Origin: DASQFQ01 sp038327685
GTDB lineage: Bacteria; Actinomycetota; Thermoleophilia; Solirubrobacterales; Solirubrobacteraceae
Direction of reading: 5' to 3'
DNA: 64,000 bases
Assembly (NCBI GenBank): GCA_038327685.1
Contig: JBBQLH010000002.1
Location: 21,141 to 85,140 of the forward strand
Below are positions 32,768-42,059 of the stretch, piece by piece (the first letter of the stretch is position 1; each line of letters starts with the position of its first letter). Under the pieces are notes generated by a model. The model was not told the DNA's origin. It made no database searches and saw nothing but the letters and a program-made list of their open reading frames with translations. Position numbers and translations under genes: made by a program.

Positions 32768-33655
32768 TGTAGTTCCTGACCACGTTGTTCACGCTAACGC
32801 GCCGCTCGGCCCGAAGGGCAGGGCGACGATCGTGGGTCGCGTGGTCGAGCAGGAGTGGTCGCTCGCGGAGGCGGCCGAGGCCGCCGGAGTGAGCGAGCGC
32901 GGCTGCTCGAAGTGGGTCAGGTGGTACCGGGCCGAGTGCGAGCCCGGCTTGCACGATCGTTCCTCGGCGCCGAAGTCGATCGCGCATCGCACCCCCGACG
33001 AGCTCGTCGAAGCGATCGCCGCGCTGCGCAGGTTGCGGATGACCGGCGCGGAGATCGCGTTCTGTCTGACGATGGCGCTCTCGACCGTCTCCGCGGTCCT
33101 GACGCGGATCGGGCTGGGCAAGCTCTCGCGACTCGAGCCGCGTAGAGCCGCCGAACCGCTACGAGCGCCGCCGCGCCGGCGAGCTGATCCACGTCGACGT
33201 CAAGAAGCTCGGCCGCATCCGCGTCACCGGTCACCGCGTCACCGGTCACCGCGCCAGCCAGAAGCGCACCCGAGTCAACGCCAAGCGCACCGGAGTCGCG
33301 GGCTGGGAGTCGTGCACGTCTGCGTCGACGACGCCACCCGCCTGGCCTACGTCGAAGTCCTCATCGACGAGAAGGCCACCACCGCGGTCGGCTCCCTGCG
33401 CCGCGCGAAAGCGTTCTACGCCTCCCACGGCATCACGTCGAGCGCGTGATGACCGACAACGGATCGGCCTACCGCTCCACCATCCACGCCTTCGCCTGCC
33501 GCGCACTGGGCCTGCGCCACCTCCGCACCCGCCCCTACCGCCCGCTGGCTCTGGATCTACAACCATCGCCCATCGCCGCCCCCACGGCTCACCAGCCACA
33601 AGACGCCGATCGCTCGCCTCAACGAGCTGAACAACCTCCCTGGGTCCCGCGCCTA
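32768..33655 (+). pseudogene. Decayed IS481-family element with transposase remnant
   Basis: The left end begins TGTAGTTCCTGACC, which resembles an IS481 terminal inverted repeat; its mate is not found. The transposase is readable in pieces: HANAPLGPKGR and WSLAEAAEAAGVSERG (frame of 32832), RYERRRAGELIHVDVKKLG (frame +1, about 33157), VVHVCVDDATRLAYVEVL (first frame again) and RVMTDNGSAYRST with LRHLRTRPYRP (third frame). The DDE region after RPYRP is deleted, and YNHRRP plus LNELNNLPGS resume the C-terminus. Three frameshifts and a deletion make it non-functional. The acyltransferase stop abuts the right edge. Confidence 0.85.
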
Positions 33656-34894
33656 GCCGGCTGCCCGCTCCGCCGTCGCAGGCTGAGGCGCGGGCACGAC
33701 GGTCGCGCCTGACCTGTCCTCGGCCGGCACGACCGGCCGTCCGAGCCTGGGCCAGACGCGCAAGATCGGCAGCGTCCGAAGCGCGCTCACGCTACGGTGC
33801 CGCAGGAACGGCGCCTCGAACAGCAGATGGAAGCCGTAACAGAGGGCCAGGATCACGGGGAGGCCGAAGGCGAGCGTCAGCCCGAATGTGGCGAGCGGGG
33901 ACAGGTCCAGGGGTTCGAACGCGTACTTGTCGAGAACGCCGATGATCGGGTCGTGGATCAGGTAGATGCTGTAGGAGAACAGGCCCAGCCACAGGGCGGG
34001 GCCTGAGGCGAGCACGCGGCGCGCGGGGACCATCCCGCCCGCGTGGATCAGCGCCAGCGCGCTCGCGACGCCCACACCGAAGAGGAGATCCATCCAGAAA
34101 AAGCGACCGACCACCCACTCCGAGCCCTGGATCACCGCCAGCAGGAGGAACGAACCGAACGTCACCAGCGTCACGGCCGCGAGTGGACGACGCAGCCTCT
34201 GCGCGCGGTCGCCGCCCCCGAGCCAGACCGCGAGCGCGCCCAAGGCGAAGAGGGCCAGGAACTGCGGCGTCAACCTGTCGAGCTTGTGAAGCGGCCCGCC
34301 GAGACCAGCGACCGCGTGGACCAGGAGCACCGAGCTCGTGGTGATCAGGACCGCGATGCCGAAGCTGGTCCGGCGCCCGAGCAGGAGAATGAGCGGGAAC
34401 ACGAAGTAGATCTGCCACTCGATGGCGATGGACCAGAACGCACCGTTGGGGGTCTCGCTCCCCACGACGTCCTGCAGCAGGAGACCGTGGACGGCAAGGG
34501 TCCTGCCGATCGCTCCCGGGCCGAGATCCGGCTGCAGGAGGACTGCGGTGACGAGGATGGACAGGATCAGAGCGGCCCAGTAGGCGGGGAGAATTCGCCA
34601 CGCTCGCCGCCGCAGGAATCGCCGTAGCCCGCCGGACAGCTTGCCCCGGTTGCGCATCGGGCCCAGGGCGAGCGAGAAGCCCGACACGACGATGAAGATG
34701 GCGACGGCCATGTGGCCATAGAGCAGCCACCCGAGCCACCATGGCCCGGTGTTGCGCGGGAAGCTCGGCCAGGTCGTCAGCCAGATGTGGTGAAGGACGA
34801 CGAACATCGCCGCCGCTCCGCGAACGCCGTCCAGCCAGTTGACCCGGGCGGCGCCTCGAGCGGGGCCCGCTAGCGCTGCGCTTCGCGTGGCCAC
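33653..34894 (-). CDS. Membrane acyltransferase (acyltransferase 3 family)
   Basis: A 413-residue integral membrane protein with about ten hydrophobic segments. The family signatures are NWLDGVRGAAAMFVVLHH near the start, FRR-type basic loop RRFLRRRAWRILPAYW, and the periplasmic or cytosolic FWSIAIEWQIYFVFP. Such proteins O-acylate surface polysaccharides using acyl-CoA. The start is inside the Wzz-like gene by 25 bases, so translation is coupled. The Ala/Pro-rich C-terminal tail lies next to the IS481 remnant. Confidence 0.9.
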   Translation of the reverse strand: MATRSAALAGPARGAARVNWLDGVRGAAAMFVVLHHIWLTTWPSFPRNTGPWWLGWLLYGHMAVAIFIVVSGFSLALGPMRNRGKLSGGLRRFLRRRAWRILPAYWAALILSILVTAVLLQPDLGPGAIGRTLAVHGLLLQDVVGSETPNGAFWSIAIEWQIYFVFPLILLLGRRTSFGIAVLITTSSVLLVHAVAGLGGPLHKLDRLTPQFLALFALGALAVWLGGGDRAQRLRRPLAAVTLVTFGSFLLLAVIQGSEWVVGRFFWMDLLFGVGVASALALIHAGGMVPARRVLASGPALWLGLFSYSIYLIHDPIIGVLDKYAFEPLDLSPLATFGLTLAFGLPVILALCYGFHLLFEAPFLRHRSVSALRTLPILRVWPRLGRPVVPAEDRSGATVVPAPQPATAERAAG

Positions 34895-35658
34895 TGCGGG
34901 GCGTCGGGGTCGGGATCCGGGAAGGACTCAAAGCTCCGACGCAGAGTCACCGGGGGTACGAACGCTCCTGTGTCGGCCCGATTCGCTTCATCGATGCGAC
35001 CGTGTGCCCACTCCACCCGAAGGGCGCTCAGGGCGTCCAGAATCGACATGGCGACGAAGAGCAGGATCGTGCCCAGAACGAGCACCGCGACCAGCGAGCG
35101 GAGCTTGCCTGACGGCTTCAGCTTCGCGTCATGAGCAGGGACAACCGCTTCCGTCCTGATCCGATAGCGCGTGTCGACCCCACGTACCCGCTGCATCTGG
35201 TCGAGCTCGTTGGTCATCGCCTCGCCGACCAGGTGCGCCGTATCGATGGCTGCGGCCGCACTCGTGCCGGTGCCGGTGATCTGGACGATCGGCGAGCTGA
35301 AGCCGAACTCGGCGCTCGGTGCGGCCGTGAAGGTCGGGTCAGCCCCCTTCTTGGCGAGGCTGCGGCGATTTTCCTCGCTGCTCACCCTGCTCGTCAACAC
35401 CTGCACCAGTACGGATTGATCCGAGAAACGCGTGTACGGGTTGTCGTCCCCCTTGATGCGGCCGAGCGCCGGGTTGCGCGCGATCTCCGCATCGGTCGGG
35501 GGCGGCGGCGGATTGACCAGGATGTACTTGGCGGACGCCTCGTAGGTCGGCGCCGAGACGGCGACCAGGTAGAACACGCCGGCAAGGACGCAGGCGAAGA
35601 TCGGAAACGTGACGAGCTTGTACTTCCACAACTTTCTTGCGATCAGCAACAGACTCAT
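34870..35658 (-). CDS. Wzz-like chain-length determinant / polysaccharide co-polymerase
   Basis: A 262-residue protein with two membrane segments, one near the N-terminus (KLVTFPIFACVLAGVFYLVAV, residues 14-34) and one at about 195-215 (LVAVLVLGTILLFVAM), flanking an external domain, the Wzz/PCP layout. The first half has the NPPPPPTDAEIARNP loop. No kinase Walker box is present, so it is not a fused BY-kinase. The ATG overlaps the Wzy-like stop as ATGA. It probably sets polymer length with the polymerase upstream. Confidence 0.8.
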   Translation of the reverse strand: MSLLLIARKLWKYKLVTFPIFACVLAGVFYLVAVSAPTYEASAKYILVNPPPPPTDAEIARNPALGRIKGDDNPYTRFSDQSVLVQVLTSRVSSEENRRSLAKKGADPTFTAAPSAEFGFSSPIVQITGTGTSAAAAIDTAHLVGEAMTNELDQMQRVRGVDTRYRIRTEAVVPAHDAKLKPSGKLRSLVAVLVLGTILLFVAMSILDALSALRVEWAHGRIDEANRADTGAFVPPVTLRRSFESFPDPDPDAPQWPREAQR

Positions 35659-37061
35659 GATTGGGCCCTCCCTGGCCGGAACCTGGGTTGTGGGAATTCG
35701 ATGCCCCGAGGTGCGAGAGCGGCGGTCGGGAACGTCGTCCGCCCGCGCTCTCGCTCGGCTGCGGCCAGGCGCCAGCAGGCACCGGCCAACCCGATCACCA
35801 ACGCATAGACGTTGGCGAACATCGGAAAAGACAGGGAGTCGAAGGTCAGCGAGCACACGGGCGCGACAAATCCGGCGCCGGCCAGCGCGGCACACAGGAT
35901 GCGGAGCTCCGGATTCGTGCTCCGCCTCCGCGCGACGAGCGCGACGAGCGCCGGAACGAGTAGGAAGACGATGAGCGCCAGGACTCCGACCAGGCCAAGC
36001 TCCACCACGGCGTCCAAGTACTGATTGTCGAAGATGTTCAGTTCATCGGTAGGAAGCCAGGTACCGGGGCCGTGGCCGAGCCATGGGGCGAGCTGCCAGA
36101 CCTGCTCGGCCAGCGGATAGTCGTGGGTGCGATACAGGATCGATGAATCGCTGGAGGCCCCGGAGAAGAAACCCGTGAGGGTGCCGAGCAACCCGTGCGC
36201 CGACACGAATATCCCGGCCAGCGCAATCGGCAGGGCACCCAGAGCAGCCAAGCGCGGCAGCGGCGGCAGGAGCACGACGAGCACGGCGAGCGCCACGATG
36301 ACCGAAAGGATCGCCGAGCGCGACACCGAGGTCGCGACGCCGAGGGTGATCAGCGTCAGCGGAGCCCATCGCCTGAACGGGCTCTTGGCCCGGTCATACA
36401 GCCCAAGACAGACCGCCAGGGGAATCAGCATTCCCGCTACGACACCGAGCTCGATGGCACTGATGGCGGTGCCCGCAGAGCGGTTCAAGGATCCGCGGGC
36501 CACGATGGCGGGATTGTCGTGGTTCACGGTGAACCCGGGCAGCTCGCGCAGGTATTGGGCGAGGTCGAAGCCCATCCAGTACTGCAGCGCGGCGACGAGT
36601 CCGCAGAACGCGCCCCCCCAGCACAACACCCGCACCACCCGCATCGCGTCGTGCAGGGAGCGCAGCCACTCGGAGGCGACCAGCACGACCCCCGTGATCA
36701 CCGCAAAGCGGATCAAGACGCGATCGGCGTTGGCGAGCGCCATCCCGGTCAGCCGACCGTGGTCCATGAAGATGTAGGACGCAAGCACGGAGACCCAGAT
36801 CACGCAGAGCACGCCCTGGATCGGGCGCGAGTGGCGAGTTGGATCATGGGAACCGAGCAGGACGCTCGTGGCGAATACGCCGAACACGAACACGCCAACC
36901 AGCGAGGCGGGATATCCGGCCGCGCCGACCGGCTTGAACACGGTGTCCGACGGGATCACCATCAACGCAAGCGCGAACAGCTGGAGCATCACGACGCCAT
37001 TCGGGCGCGATGACCCCTCGTCGGCGGTTGTGCGGGGATGGGAGAGTGCGGCGGCGTTCAC
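35655..37061 (-). CDS. O-antigen polymerase/ligase-like membrane protein
   Basis: A 468-residue protein with about ten to twelve hydrophobic helices. The conserved large loop is seen at about 310-350 (TGFFSGASSDSSILYRTHDYPLA, WLGHGPGTWLP), followed by FDNQYLDAVVELGLVGVLAL; this GHGPGTW...DNxYL pattern is typical of the Wzy/WaaL superfamily. It probably polymerises the repeat unit in the outer leaflet of the plasma membrane. Start ATG 37061; the stop overlaps the Wzz-like start. It diverges from the flippase gene by 100 bases. Confidence 0.85.
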   Translation of the reverse strand: MNAAALSHPRTTADEGSSRPNGVVMLQLFALALMVIPSDTVFKPVGAAGYPASLVGVFVFGVFATSVLLGSHDPTRHSRPIQGVLCVIWVSVLASYIFMDHGRLTGMALANADRVLIRFAVITGVVLVASEWLRSLHDAMRVVRVLCWGGAFCGLVAALQYWMGFDLAQYLRELPGFTVNHDNPAIVARGSLNRSAGTAISAIELGVVAGMLIPLAVCLGLYDRAKSPFRRWAPLTLITLGVATSVSRSAILSVIVALAVLVVLLPPLPRLAALGALPIALAGIFVSAHGLLGTLTGFFSGASSDSSILYRTHDYPLAEQVWQLAPWLGHGPGTWLPTDELNIFDNQYLDAVVELGLVGVLALIVFLLVPALVALVARRRSTNPELRILCAALAGAGFVAPVCSLTFDSLSFPMFANVYALVIGLAGACWRLAAAERERGRTTFPTAALAPRGIEFPQPRFRPGRAQS

Positions 37062-37161
37062 TGAGCTCGCCTAACGAACGGCTCGCCGGCATCGAATCTT
37101 GTGCGCGAGGCAAAGCCATGTCTCTTGGAAGCGCAGGGCCCGCGCATCCGTTGAGAGTCGT

Positions 37162-38688
37162 ATGGATCGAACCGAGCACGAAGCTGCCCCGCGCATGGAG
37201 CGCCTCGTCGGTATAGGAATCACGTGGAAGCTGGCGGGCCAGGTCGCGGTGCAGCTCAGTCGCCTGCTCACGGTCGCGGTCTTGGCACGCCTCTTGACCC
37301 CGCACGACTACGGCGCAGCGGCGATCGCGATCGTGCTCGCGTCGTTCGCGCCGCAGGTGGCCGACATGGGCATCGGGTCCGCTCTCGTACAGGCCGAGAC
37401 GGCGCCGCGAGCGGTCCGCTCGACGACGTTCTGGGCATCGGTCGCCTCCGGCGTCGGCCTCTTTCTGATCACGGCGGCCGCGGCTGAGCCGGTGGCGCGG
37501 TTCGTGGGCGAACCGGAGGTCGCCGGGATGGTCGTCGCCGGCGGGCTCACCTTCGCGATCTATTCCCTGGGGTCGGCGAGCCAGGCCGTGTACCTGCGCG
37601 AGATGAGGTTCCGCAGCAGCGAGCTGCGCAACTGGCTCGCACTCCTCGCCGGAGCCGTGGTCGCGATCATCGCAGCGGCCGGCGGAGCGGGGCCCTGGGC
37701 TCTGGCCCTGCAGCAGATCGCATACATGGGCACCCTGGTCGCCGCACTTTGGTTCCGTGCGGGATGGCGCCCGACGCTGGAGTTCTCGCGCCCGGCGTTT
37801 CGCGAGCTGCGCTCGTTCGCGATCCGGATCGCGGGCGGTCGCTGGGCCCGGCTGATCGAGCTGCTCGTCCTCACGCTGCTGATCGGAAAGCTCGCGAGCG
37901 TCGCCGAGCTCGGCGCATGGGCCTTCGGGATGAGCATGGTCGTCCTCCCGCTGAGCCTGATCGCGATCCCGATCGCGGAGGTGCTCTTCTCGGCCTTCTC
38001 CCGTCTCCGCAACGAGCCGGAGCGCATGGCCGCCCTCTGGCTCGACAGCATCGGCTACCTGGCGGCGGTCCTGCTGCCGCTCCTGCTCGGCCTGATGGTC
38101 GTCGCCCCCGATCTGATCCCGACCGTGTTCGGATCGCGCTGGGAGGTCTCGGTCGGCGTCGTGCAGATCCTCAGCGTCTACGTCCTCATCCGCGGCCTTC
38201 AGTCGTGGGGCTCCGTGTACATGGACGCCGTCGGCCGGCCCGAGGTGACGTTCTGGACCCAGCTCGCGTCCCTCTGCCTGACGCCGCTGGCGGTCGTGGT
38301 CGGCGTCCACTGGGGGATCGAGGGGGTCGCGGCATGCTTCGTCGTCTGCCAGATGATCGCGGTCGAGATCCCGATGTTCGTCATCGTCCTCTCCCAGATG
38401 CGCGTCTCACCGCGGACCTTGGCCGGGCGCGTGTCCGGCATCGCCGTCGCCTCGCTCTTGATGACGCTCGCCTGCGTGCTCGGACGCTCGGCGCTCGAGT
38501 CGGCCGGCGTCGGCATGGCCGGGCGCGCCGCCCTGACGATCGCCCTCGGACTCGCCGTCTACGCGCCCGCGCTGTGGTGGCTTGCCCCTCACGTCAGCCG
38601 GCGGGTGTTCGGGATCGGCAGGAGTCGCCTGACGAAGCTGATCGACGCCCGCCGGCGGCGGGCCGTCCTGCAGCCGGAGCACGGATGA
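37162..38688 (+). CDS. Wzx-like polysaccharide flippase
   Basis: A 508-residue MOP-superfamily membrane protein with about twelve to fourteen hydrophobic segments. The early ITWKLAGQVAVQLSRLLTVAVLARLLTPHDYGAAAIAIV and the SALVQAETAPRAVRSTTFW region are the PST/Wzx hallmark. It moves lipid-linked repeat units across the membrane. ATG 37162 is chosen; ATG 37198 (ERLVGIGI) would shorten it by 12 residues. It is coupled by ATGA to the GT2 gene that follows. Confidence 0.9.
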   Translation: MDRTEHEAAPRMERLVGIGITWKLAGQVAVQLSRLLTVAVLARLLTPHDYGAAAIAIVLASFAPQVADMGIGSALVQAETAPRAVRSTTFWASVASGVGLFLITAAAAEPVARFVGEPEVAGMVVAGGLTFAIYSLGSASQAVYLREMRFRSSELRNWLALLAGAVVAIIAAAGGAGPWALALQQIAYMGTLVAALWFRAGWRPTLEFSRPAFRELRSFAIRIAGGRWARLIELLVLTLLIGKLASVAELGAWAFGMSMVVLPLSLIAIPIAEVLFSAFSRLRNEPERMAALWLDSIGYLAAVLLPLLLGLMVVAPDLIPTVFGSRWEVSVGVVQILSVYVLIRGLQSWGSVYMDAVGRPEVTFWTQLASLCLTPLAVVVGVHWGIEGVAACFVVCQMIAVEIPMFVIVLSQMRVSPRTLAGRVSGIAVASLLMTLACVLGRSALESAGVGMAGRAALTIALGLAVYAPALWWLAPHVSRRVFGIGRSRLTKLIDARRRRAVLQPEHG

Positions 38689-39584
38689 GCGCCGGGAACA
38701 CTCCGCCCGCGCTCTCGGTCGGCCTGGCCGTGCGCAACGACCCGCAGGGCGTCAGGCGCTGCATCGAGTCGGTGCTGTCCCAGGACTTCACGGACATCGA
38801 ACTCGTGATCTGCGACAACGCCTCCGACGACGACACCGTCGCAACGCTGGAGGAGTACGCGCGCGCAGACCGGCGGGTCACCGTCGCGGTCAATCCCGTC
38901 AATATCGGCTTGCACGAGAACATGAACCGCGTCCTCGAGCTGTCGGGCGGCACCCTGTTTCGCTGGATCAGCGCCGACGACTGGCTCGAGCCGGCCGCTC
39001 TGTCGGAATGCGTGCGAGCGCTCGAGCGTCGCCCCGACGCCGTCGGCGTCACCTCGGGTTTCACGATCCACACACCGGGCGCGGCGCCCCGCTACGAGCA
39101 GTACGCCGGCGAGTTCCCGAGCTCCCCGGAGGCGAGTCGCCGCTTCGAGCGCATGCTGTGGTTCTTCCACGCCGGCGACGCCAAGTACGATCCCGTCTAC
39201 GGCGTCTACCGCCGCGAGCAGCTGGTTCGATCGGGCCGGATCCGTCAGAACGAGCGCACCGACTGGCTGCTGAGCGCCGAGCTGGCGCTCGCCGGGCCGA
39301 TCCCCCACGTCCACGACCTGCTCGCACATCGCACGCGCACCTACCCGACCACGGTCGACCGTGCCGCGTTCAGGCGCCGTCTGGACCCGTCGGCGGGTGA
39401 GCGGTTGAAGACCTCTCCCACCAGCCTGTCCCGCGACCTCTACGCACTCGCGCGGTCGGCGAACCTGACCGAGACGCAGCTGCGTCGGTGCCGGAGCGCC
39501 CTGTGGCGCTTCTGGGTACGCGAGGCCGGGCGCACCGCCCGGACGCACCTGGCGGACGCCTTCCATCGCGCGCTCCGGCGCTGA
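38685..39584 (+). CDS. Family 2 glycosyltransferase
   Basis: A 299-residue GT-A enzyme: SVGLAVRNDPQGVRRCIESVLSQ opens the fold, VICDNASDDD and FRWISADDW supply nucleotide and metal contacts. The C-terminal part is basic and has no membrane helix. The start is joined to the flippase stop as ATGA. It adds a sugar to the growing lipid-linked unit; donor and linkage are unknown. Confidence 0.88.
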   Translation: MSAGNTPPALSVGLAVRNDPQGVRRCIESVLSQDFTDIELVICDNASDDDTVATLEEYARADRRVTVAVNPVNIGLHENMNRVLELSGGTLFRWISADDWLEPAALSECVRALERRPDAVGVTSGFTIHTPGAAPRYEQYAGEFPSSPEASRRFERMLWFFHAGDAKYDPVYGVYRREQLVRSGRIRQNERTDWLLSAELALAGPIPHVHDLLAHRTRTYPTTVDRAAFRRRLDPSAGERLKTSPTSLSRDLYALARSANLTETQLRRCRSALWRFWVREAGRTARTHLADAFHRALRR

Positions 39585-39638
39585 CCTGCGAGCGGCGGGA
39601 GCGGCGGGCACCCAGCGCTCGCGCGATCCCGGGGCGCG

Positions 39639-40691
39639 TCAGTGCGGCCCACGGGGCTGCGACGCGCTCATGGCCACCATCGGCAGCGACGCCCCGGTCG
39701 TCCCCGCTGCGGCCTGCGCCGGGTCCTCGACGCGCACCAGCCATGCCTCGCGCCAATACGCGTAGATCTCGCGCGGGCAGAACCAGCGGCCCGTGCTGCA
39801 CTCGCCCGAGCACACGGAACCCTCGAGGATGATGGCGTCCTTGCGGATCCGGATCATCCGGCCGGTCGACTCCTCGATGATCTGGTTGACCGGGGCCTTG
39901 ACCCGGAGTGTCTGCCCGCAGTAGCGCAGCATCTCGCGGTCGAACGAAAGCCCGCGATTCATCCCCTTGTCGTCAAGCGTGGCCTTGATCTCCTCCGGCG
40001 AGCGCACCTGAACGAACTCGCCGGCCTGCAGGTGGAGCCGCTCAGTCTCCGGGGCCTCCGGCTGGGGGCCGCGCAGCGGCAGCTGGCTCGTCAGGCCCAG
40101 CCGGTGCGCCACCTCCATCACGAGCGCGCGCACCATCAGCCTGACGAACTGGAGGCGGCCGTAGTTGCCGTTGCGAAACTCGCGCCAATACTGGTCGGGG
40201 TCCTTGAAGACCCGCAGCTGCGAGGTGGCCTTGAGCGCCTCGGTGTTCTGGCAGCGCCAGGTCTCCTCGGTCTCCCCGTCGCGCACGGTGCGCGTCCCCG
40301 CCTCGAGGACCGCCTCGAGCTCTGGGGACGGCTCCTGGCGCACAGCTGGGGTATCGGCGTCGGCGTCGACGCGGCGAAGCCAGTCTTCCTTCCAGTACAG
40401 CCTGCAGCCGGCCTGACAACCGCCGTGGCCGGATCCGTCACAGCGCAGATCTTCGAGGTAGACGGTCGAGCGCAGCCGGCGGCTCCCCGTGGCGGTGACG
40501 GTGTCGCAGACCTTGTCGACCCGCCGCGACACGGTGTAGCGCCGACCCACGTGGCGCAGCATCTCCGGCATGAACGGCATCTTGTCCACGGCGTCGCCGT
40601 CGAGCGTCGACAGGATCTCGGCGGCGGACCTGACCTCGACGATGTCCCCAGGCCGCAAGGGCCGTTCACCTGCGGAATTCACGGTGTCCAC
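39639..40691 (-). CDS. Duplicated Cys-rich domain protein of unknown function
   Basis: A 350-residue protein, start GTG 40691 with AGGAGA six bases ahead. It contains two copies of one domain (residues 15-108 and 224-321): each begins GDIVEVRS/GEFVQVRS, runs through EMLRHVGRRYTV/EMLRYCGQTLRV and ends with a Cys cluster plus LYWKEDWLRRV/AYWREAWLVRV. Cysteines lie at 62, 84, 92, 96, 147, 258, 294, 298 and 305; the pattern differs between copies (C-x7-C-x3-C and C-x3-C-x6-C). A helical linker joins the copies. The β-rich start may be SH3-like. I have no function for it. It is next to the sugar-nucleotide genes and divergent from them. Confidence 0.7.
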   Translation of the reverse strand: MDTVNSAGERPLRPGDIVEVRSAAEILSTLDGDAVDKMPFMPEMLRHVGRRYTVSRRVDKVCDTVTATGSRRLRSTVYLEDLRCDGSGHGGCQAGCRLYWKEDWLRRVDADADTPAVRQEPSPELEAVLEAGTRTVRDGETEETWRCQNTEALKATSQLRVFKDPDQYWREFRNGNYGRLQFVRLMVRALVMEVAHRLGLTSQLPLRGPQPEAPETERLHLQAGEFVQVRSPEEIKATLDDKGMNRGLSFDREMLRYCGQTLRVKAPVNQIIEESTGRMIRIRKDAIILEGSVCSGECSTGRWFCPREIYAYWREAWLVRVEDPAQAAAGTTGASLPMVAMSASQPRGPH

Positions 40692-41014
40692 TGAAGTCTC
40701 CTGTTCAAAGCGATCGCAAAGCGGTTCAAGCCTCGCAACCAACGAAGCGGCGGACCGATTACTTGCTCGATCGAAGGCTCAGAGCGGCGGCGGCTGAGCA
40801 AGGCTGGAGCGGTAGAGGTCAACGGTGCGAGCAAGCCCCTCGGCCAAGGGCGTCCGCGCATGCCAGCGTAACGCCTCCGAGGCCAGCGAGTTGATCGGGT
40901 CGGCGAGCAGTTTCCGGGCGTCGCGTACGAAATGGCCGCCGGCAGCCGTTTGTGTGTCTAGAGGCCCTCTCCCGGGGACCCCTACCACGTATTCGGCAGG
41001 CCCTAGGAGGTCTC
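40692..41014. other. Intergenic region with an epimerase-like remnant
   Basis: The 323 bases between the divergent Cys-rich gene and the SDR gene contain a minus-strand fragment at about 40790-40930 (see the pseudogene entry), a good Shine-Dalgarno (AGGAGG, 41005-41010) for the SDR gene, and otherwise no recognised element. Both promoters should lie here. Confidence 0.5.
40790..40930 (-). pseudogene. C-terminal fragment of a sugar-nucleotide epimerase-like gene
   Basis: About 45 codons read RKLLADPINSLASEALRW, then HARTPLAEGLARTVDLYRS, which matches the C-terminal end of NAD-dependent epimerases (the LGWxPxTPLEEGLxxTVxWY pattern). There is no N-terminal part and no start codon with a ribosome site, so it is a truncated remnant, not a gene. 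It lies upstream of a complete SDR epimerase and may record an earlier gene swap. Confidence 0.5.
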
Positions 41015-42055
41015 TTGCGCGTTCTCGTCACCGGCCACCACGGCTACATCGGCACGGTTCTGGTCCCGCTCGCCCAGCGGGCCGGCCACGAGGTGGTCGG
41101 GCTCGACTCGGATCTGTTCGCCCCATGCGTCTTCGGGACGGCCCCGGCCGAGATCGAGTCTCTGTGCAAGGACGTCCGCGACGTCGAGGTCTCCGACCTC
41201 GAGCCGTTCGACGCCGTCCTGCACCTCGCTGCCGTCTGCAACGACCCGGTCGGCGACCTCAACCCGCAGACGACCTACGACATCAACCAGATCGCCTCCG
41301 CGCGGCTCGCCGAGAAGGCCAAGCAGGCCGGCGTCTCGCGCTTCGTCTTCTTCTCCTCCTGTAGCCTCTACGGCAAGGGCCCGGGCGTGGACGCGCTTGA
41401 CGAGACCGCCGGGTTCGCGCCCCAGACGGCCTACGGCCATTCCAAGGTCCTCGCCGAGCAGGACATCTCCCCGCTCGCGGACGGCGACTTCACCCCGACC
41501 TACCTGCGCAACGCGACGGCCTACGGCGTGTCACCGCGACTGCGTCTCGACGTCGTGGTCAACAACCTCGTCGGCTGGGCGCACACGACCGGTGAGATCG
41601 TGCTCCAGAGCGACGGCACCCCGTGGCGCCCGCTCGTGCACATCGAGGACATCTCGCGCGCCGCGCTGGCGGTGCTCGAGGCCCCGCGCGAGCTGGTCCA
41701 TGACCAGGCGTTCAACGTCGGCTCGACGGACGAGAACTACACGATCCGCGAGGTCGCCGAGATCGTCGCCGGGGTCACCGGCGCCACGGCAAGGTTCGCC
41801 GCGGGCGGCGGCGAGCCGGACACCCGCTCCTATCGCGTGGACTGCTCGAAGCTCGCACGCGTCCTGCCGGCCGCCGCGCCGCGATGGACGGTCAGGCGCG
41901 GCGCCGAGGAGCTCGCGCGCGCCTACGCCGAGTGGGGCATGACGGTCGACGACTTCACTGGTCCGCGCGGCCTGCGCATCAAGCGCGTCCGCGAGCTGCA
42001 GGACGCGGGCCGGCTCGACGAGGAACTGCGCTGGACGTCGGTCGCGGTCGGCTGA
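41015..42055 (+). CDS. NAD-dependent epimerase/dehydratase (extended SDR)
   Basis: A 346-residue enzyme from TTG 41015, chosen because AGGAGG stands four bases upstream; a frame continues 21 codons further up but is not convincing. The NAD loop is LVTGHHGYIGTVL, the catalytic Ser is in FFSSCSLYGK and the Tyr/Lys in YGHSK. The C-terminal half is not diagnostic, so the sugar substrate is unknown. It lies 4 bases before the RmlC-like gene, with which it may act in one pathway. Confidence 0.88.
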   Translation: MRVLVTGHHGYIGTVLVPLAQRAGHEVVGLDSDLFAPCVFGTAPAEIESLCKDVRDVEVSDLEPFDAVLHLAAVCNDPVGDLNPQTTYDINQIASARLAEKAKQAGVSRFVFFSSCSLYGKGPGVDALDETAGFAPQTAYGHSKVLAEQDISPLADGDFTPTYLRNATAYGVSPRLRLDVVVNNLVGWAHTTGEIVLQSDGTPWRPLVHIEDISRAALAVLEAPRELVHDQAFNVGSTDENYTIREVAEIVAGVTGATARFAAGGGEPDTRSYRVDCSKLARVLPAAAPRWTVRRGAEELARAYAEWGMTVDDFTGPRGLRIKRVRELQDAGRLDEELRWTSVAVG

Positions 42056-42059
42056 CCCG

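Noticed and set aside
32619..32780. A 53-codon frame between the GT4 gene and the IS481 end
   Set aside because: No ribosome site, low-complexity end (TPPPPASS) and it runs into the IS left end; not enough support.
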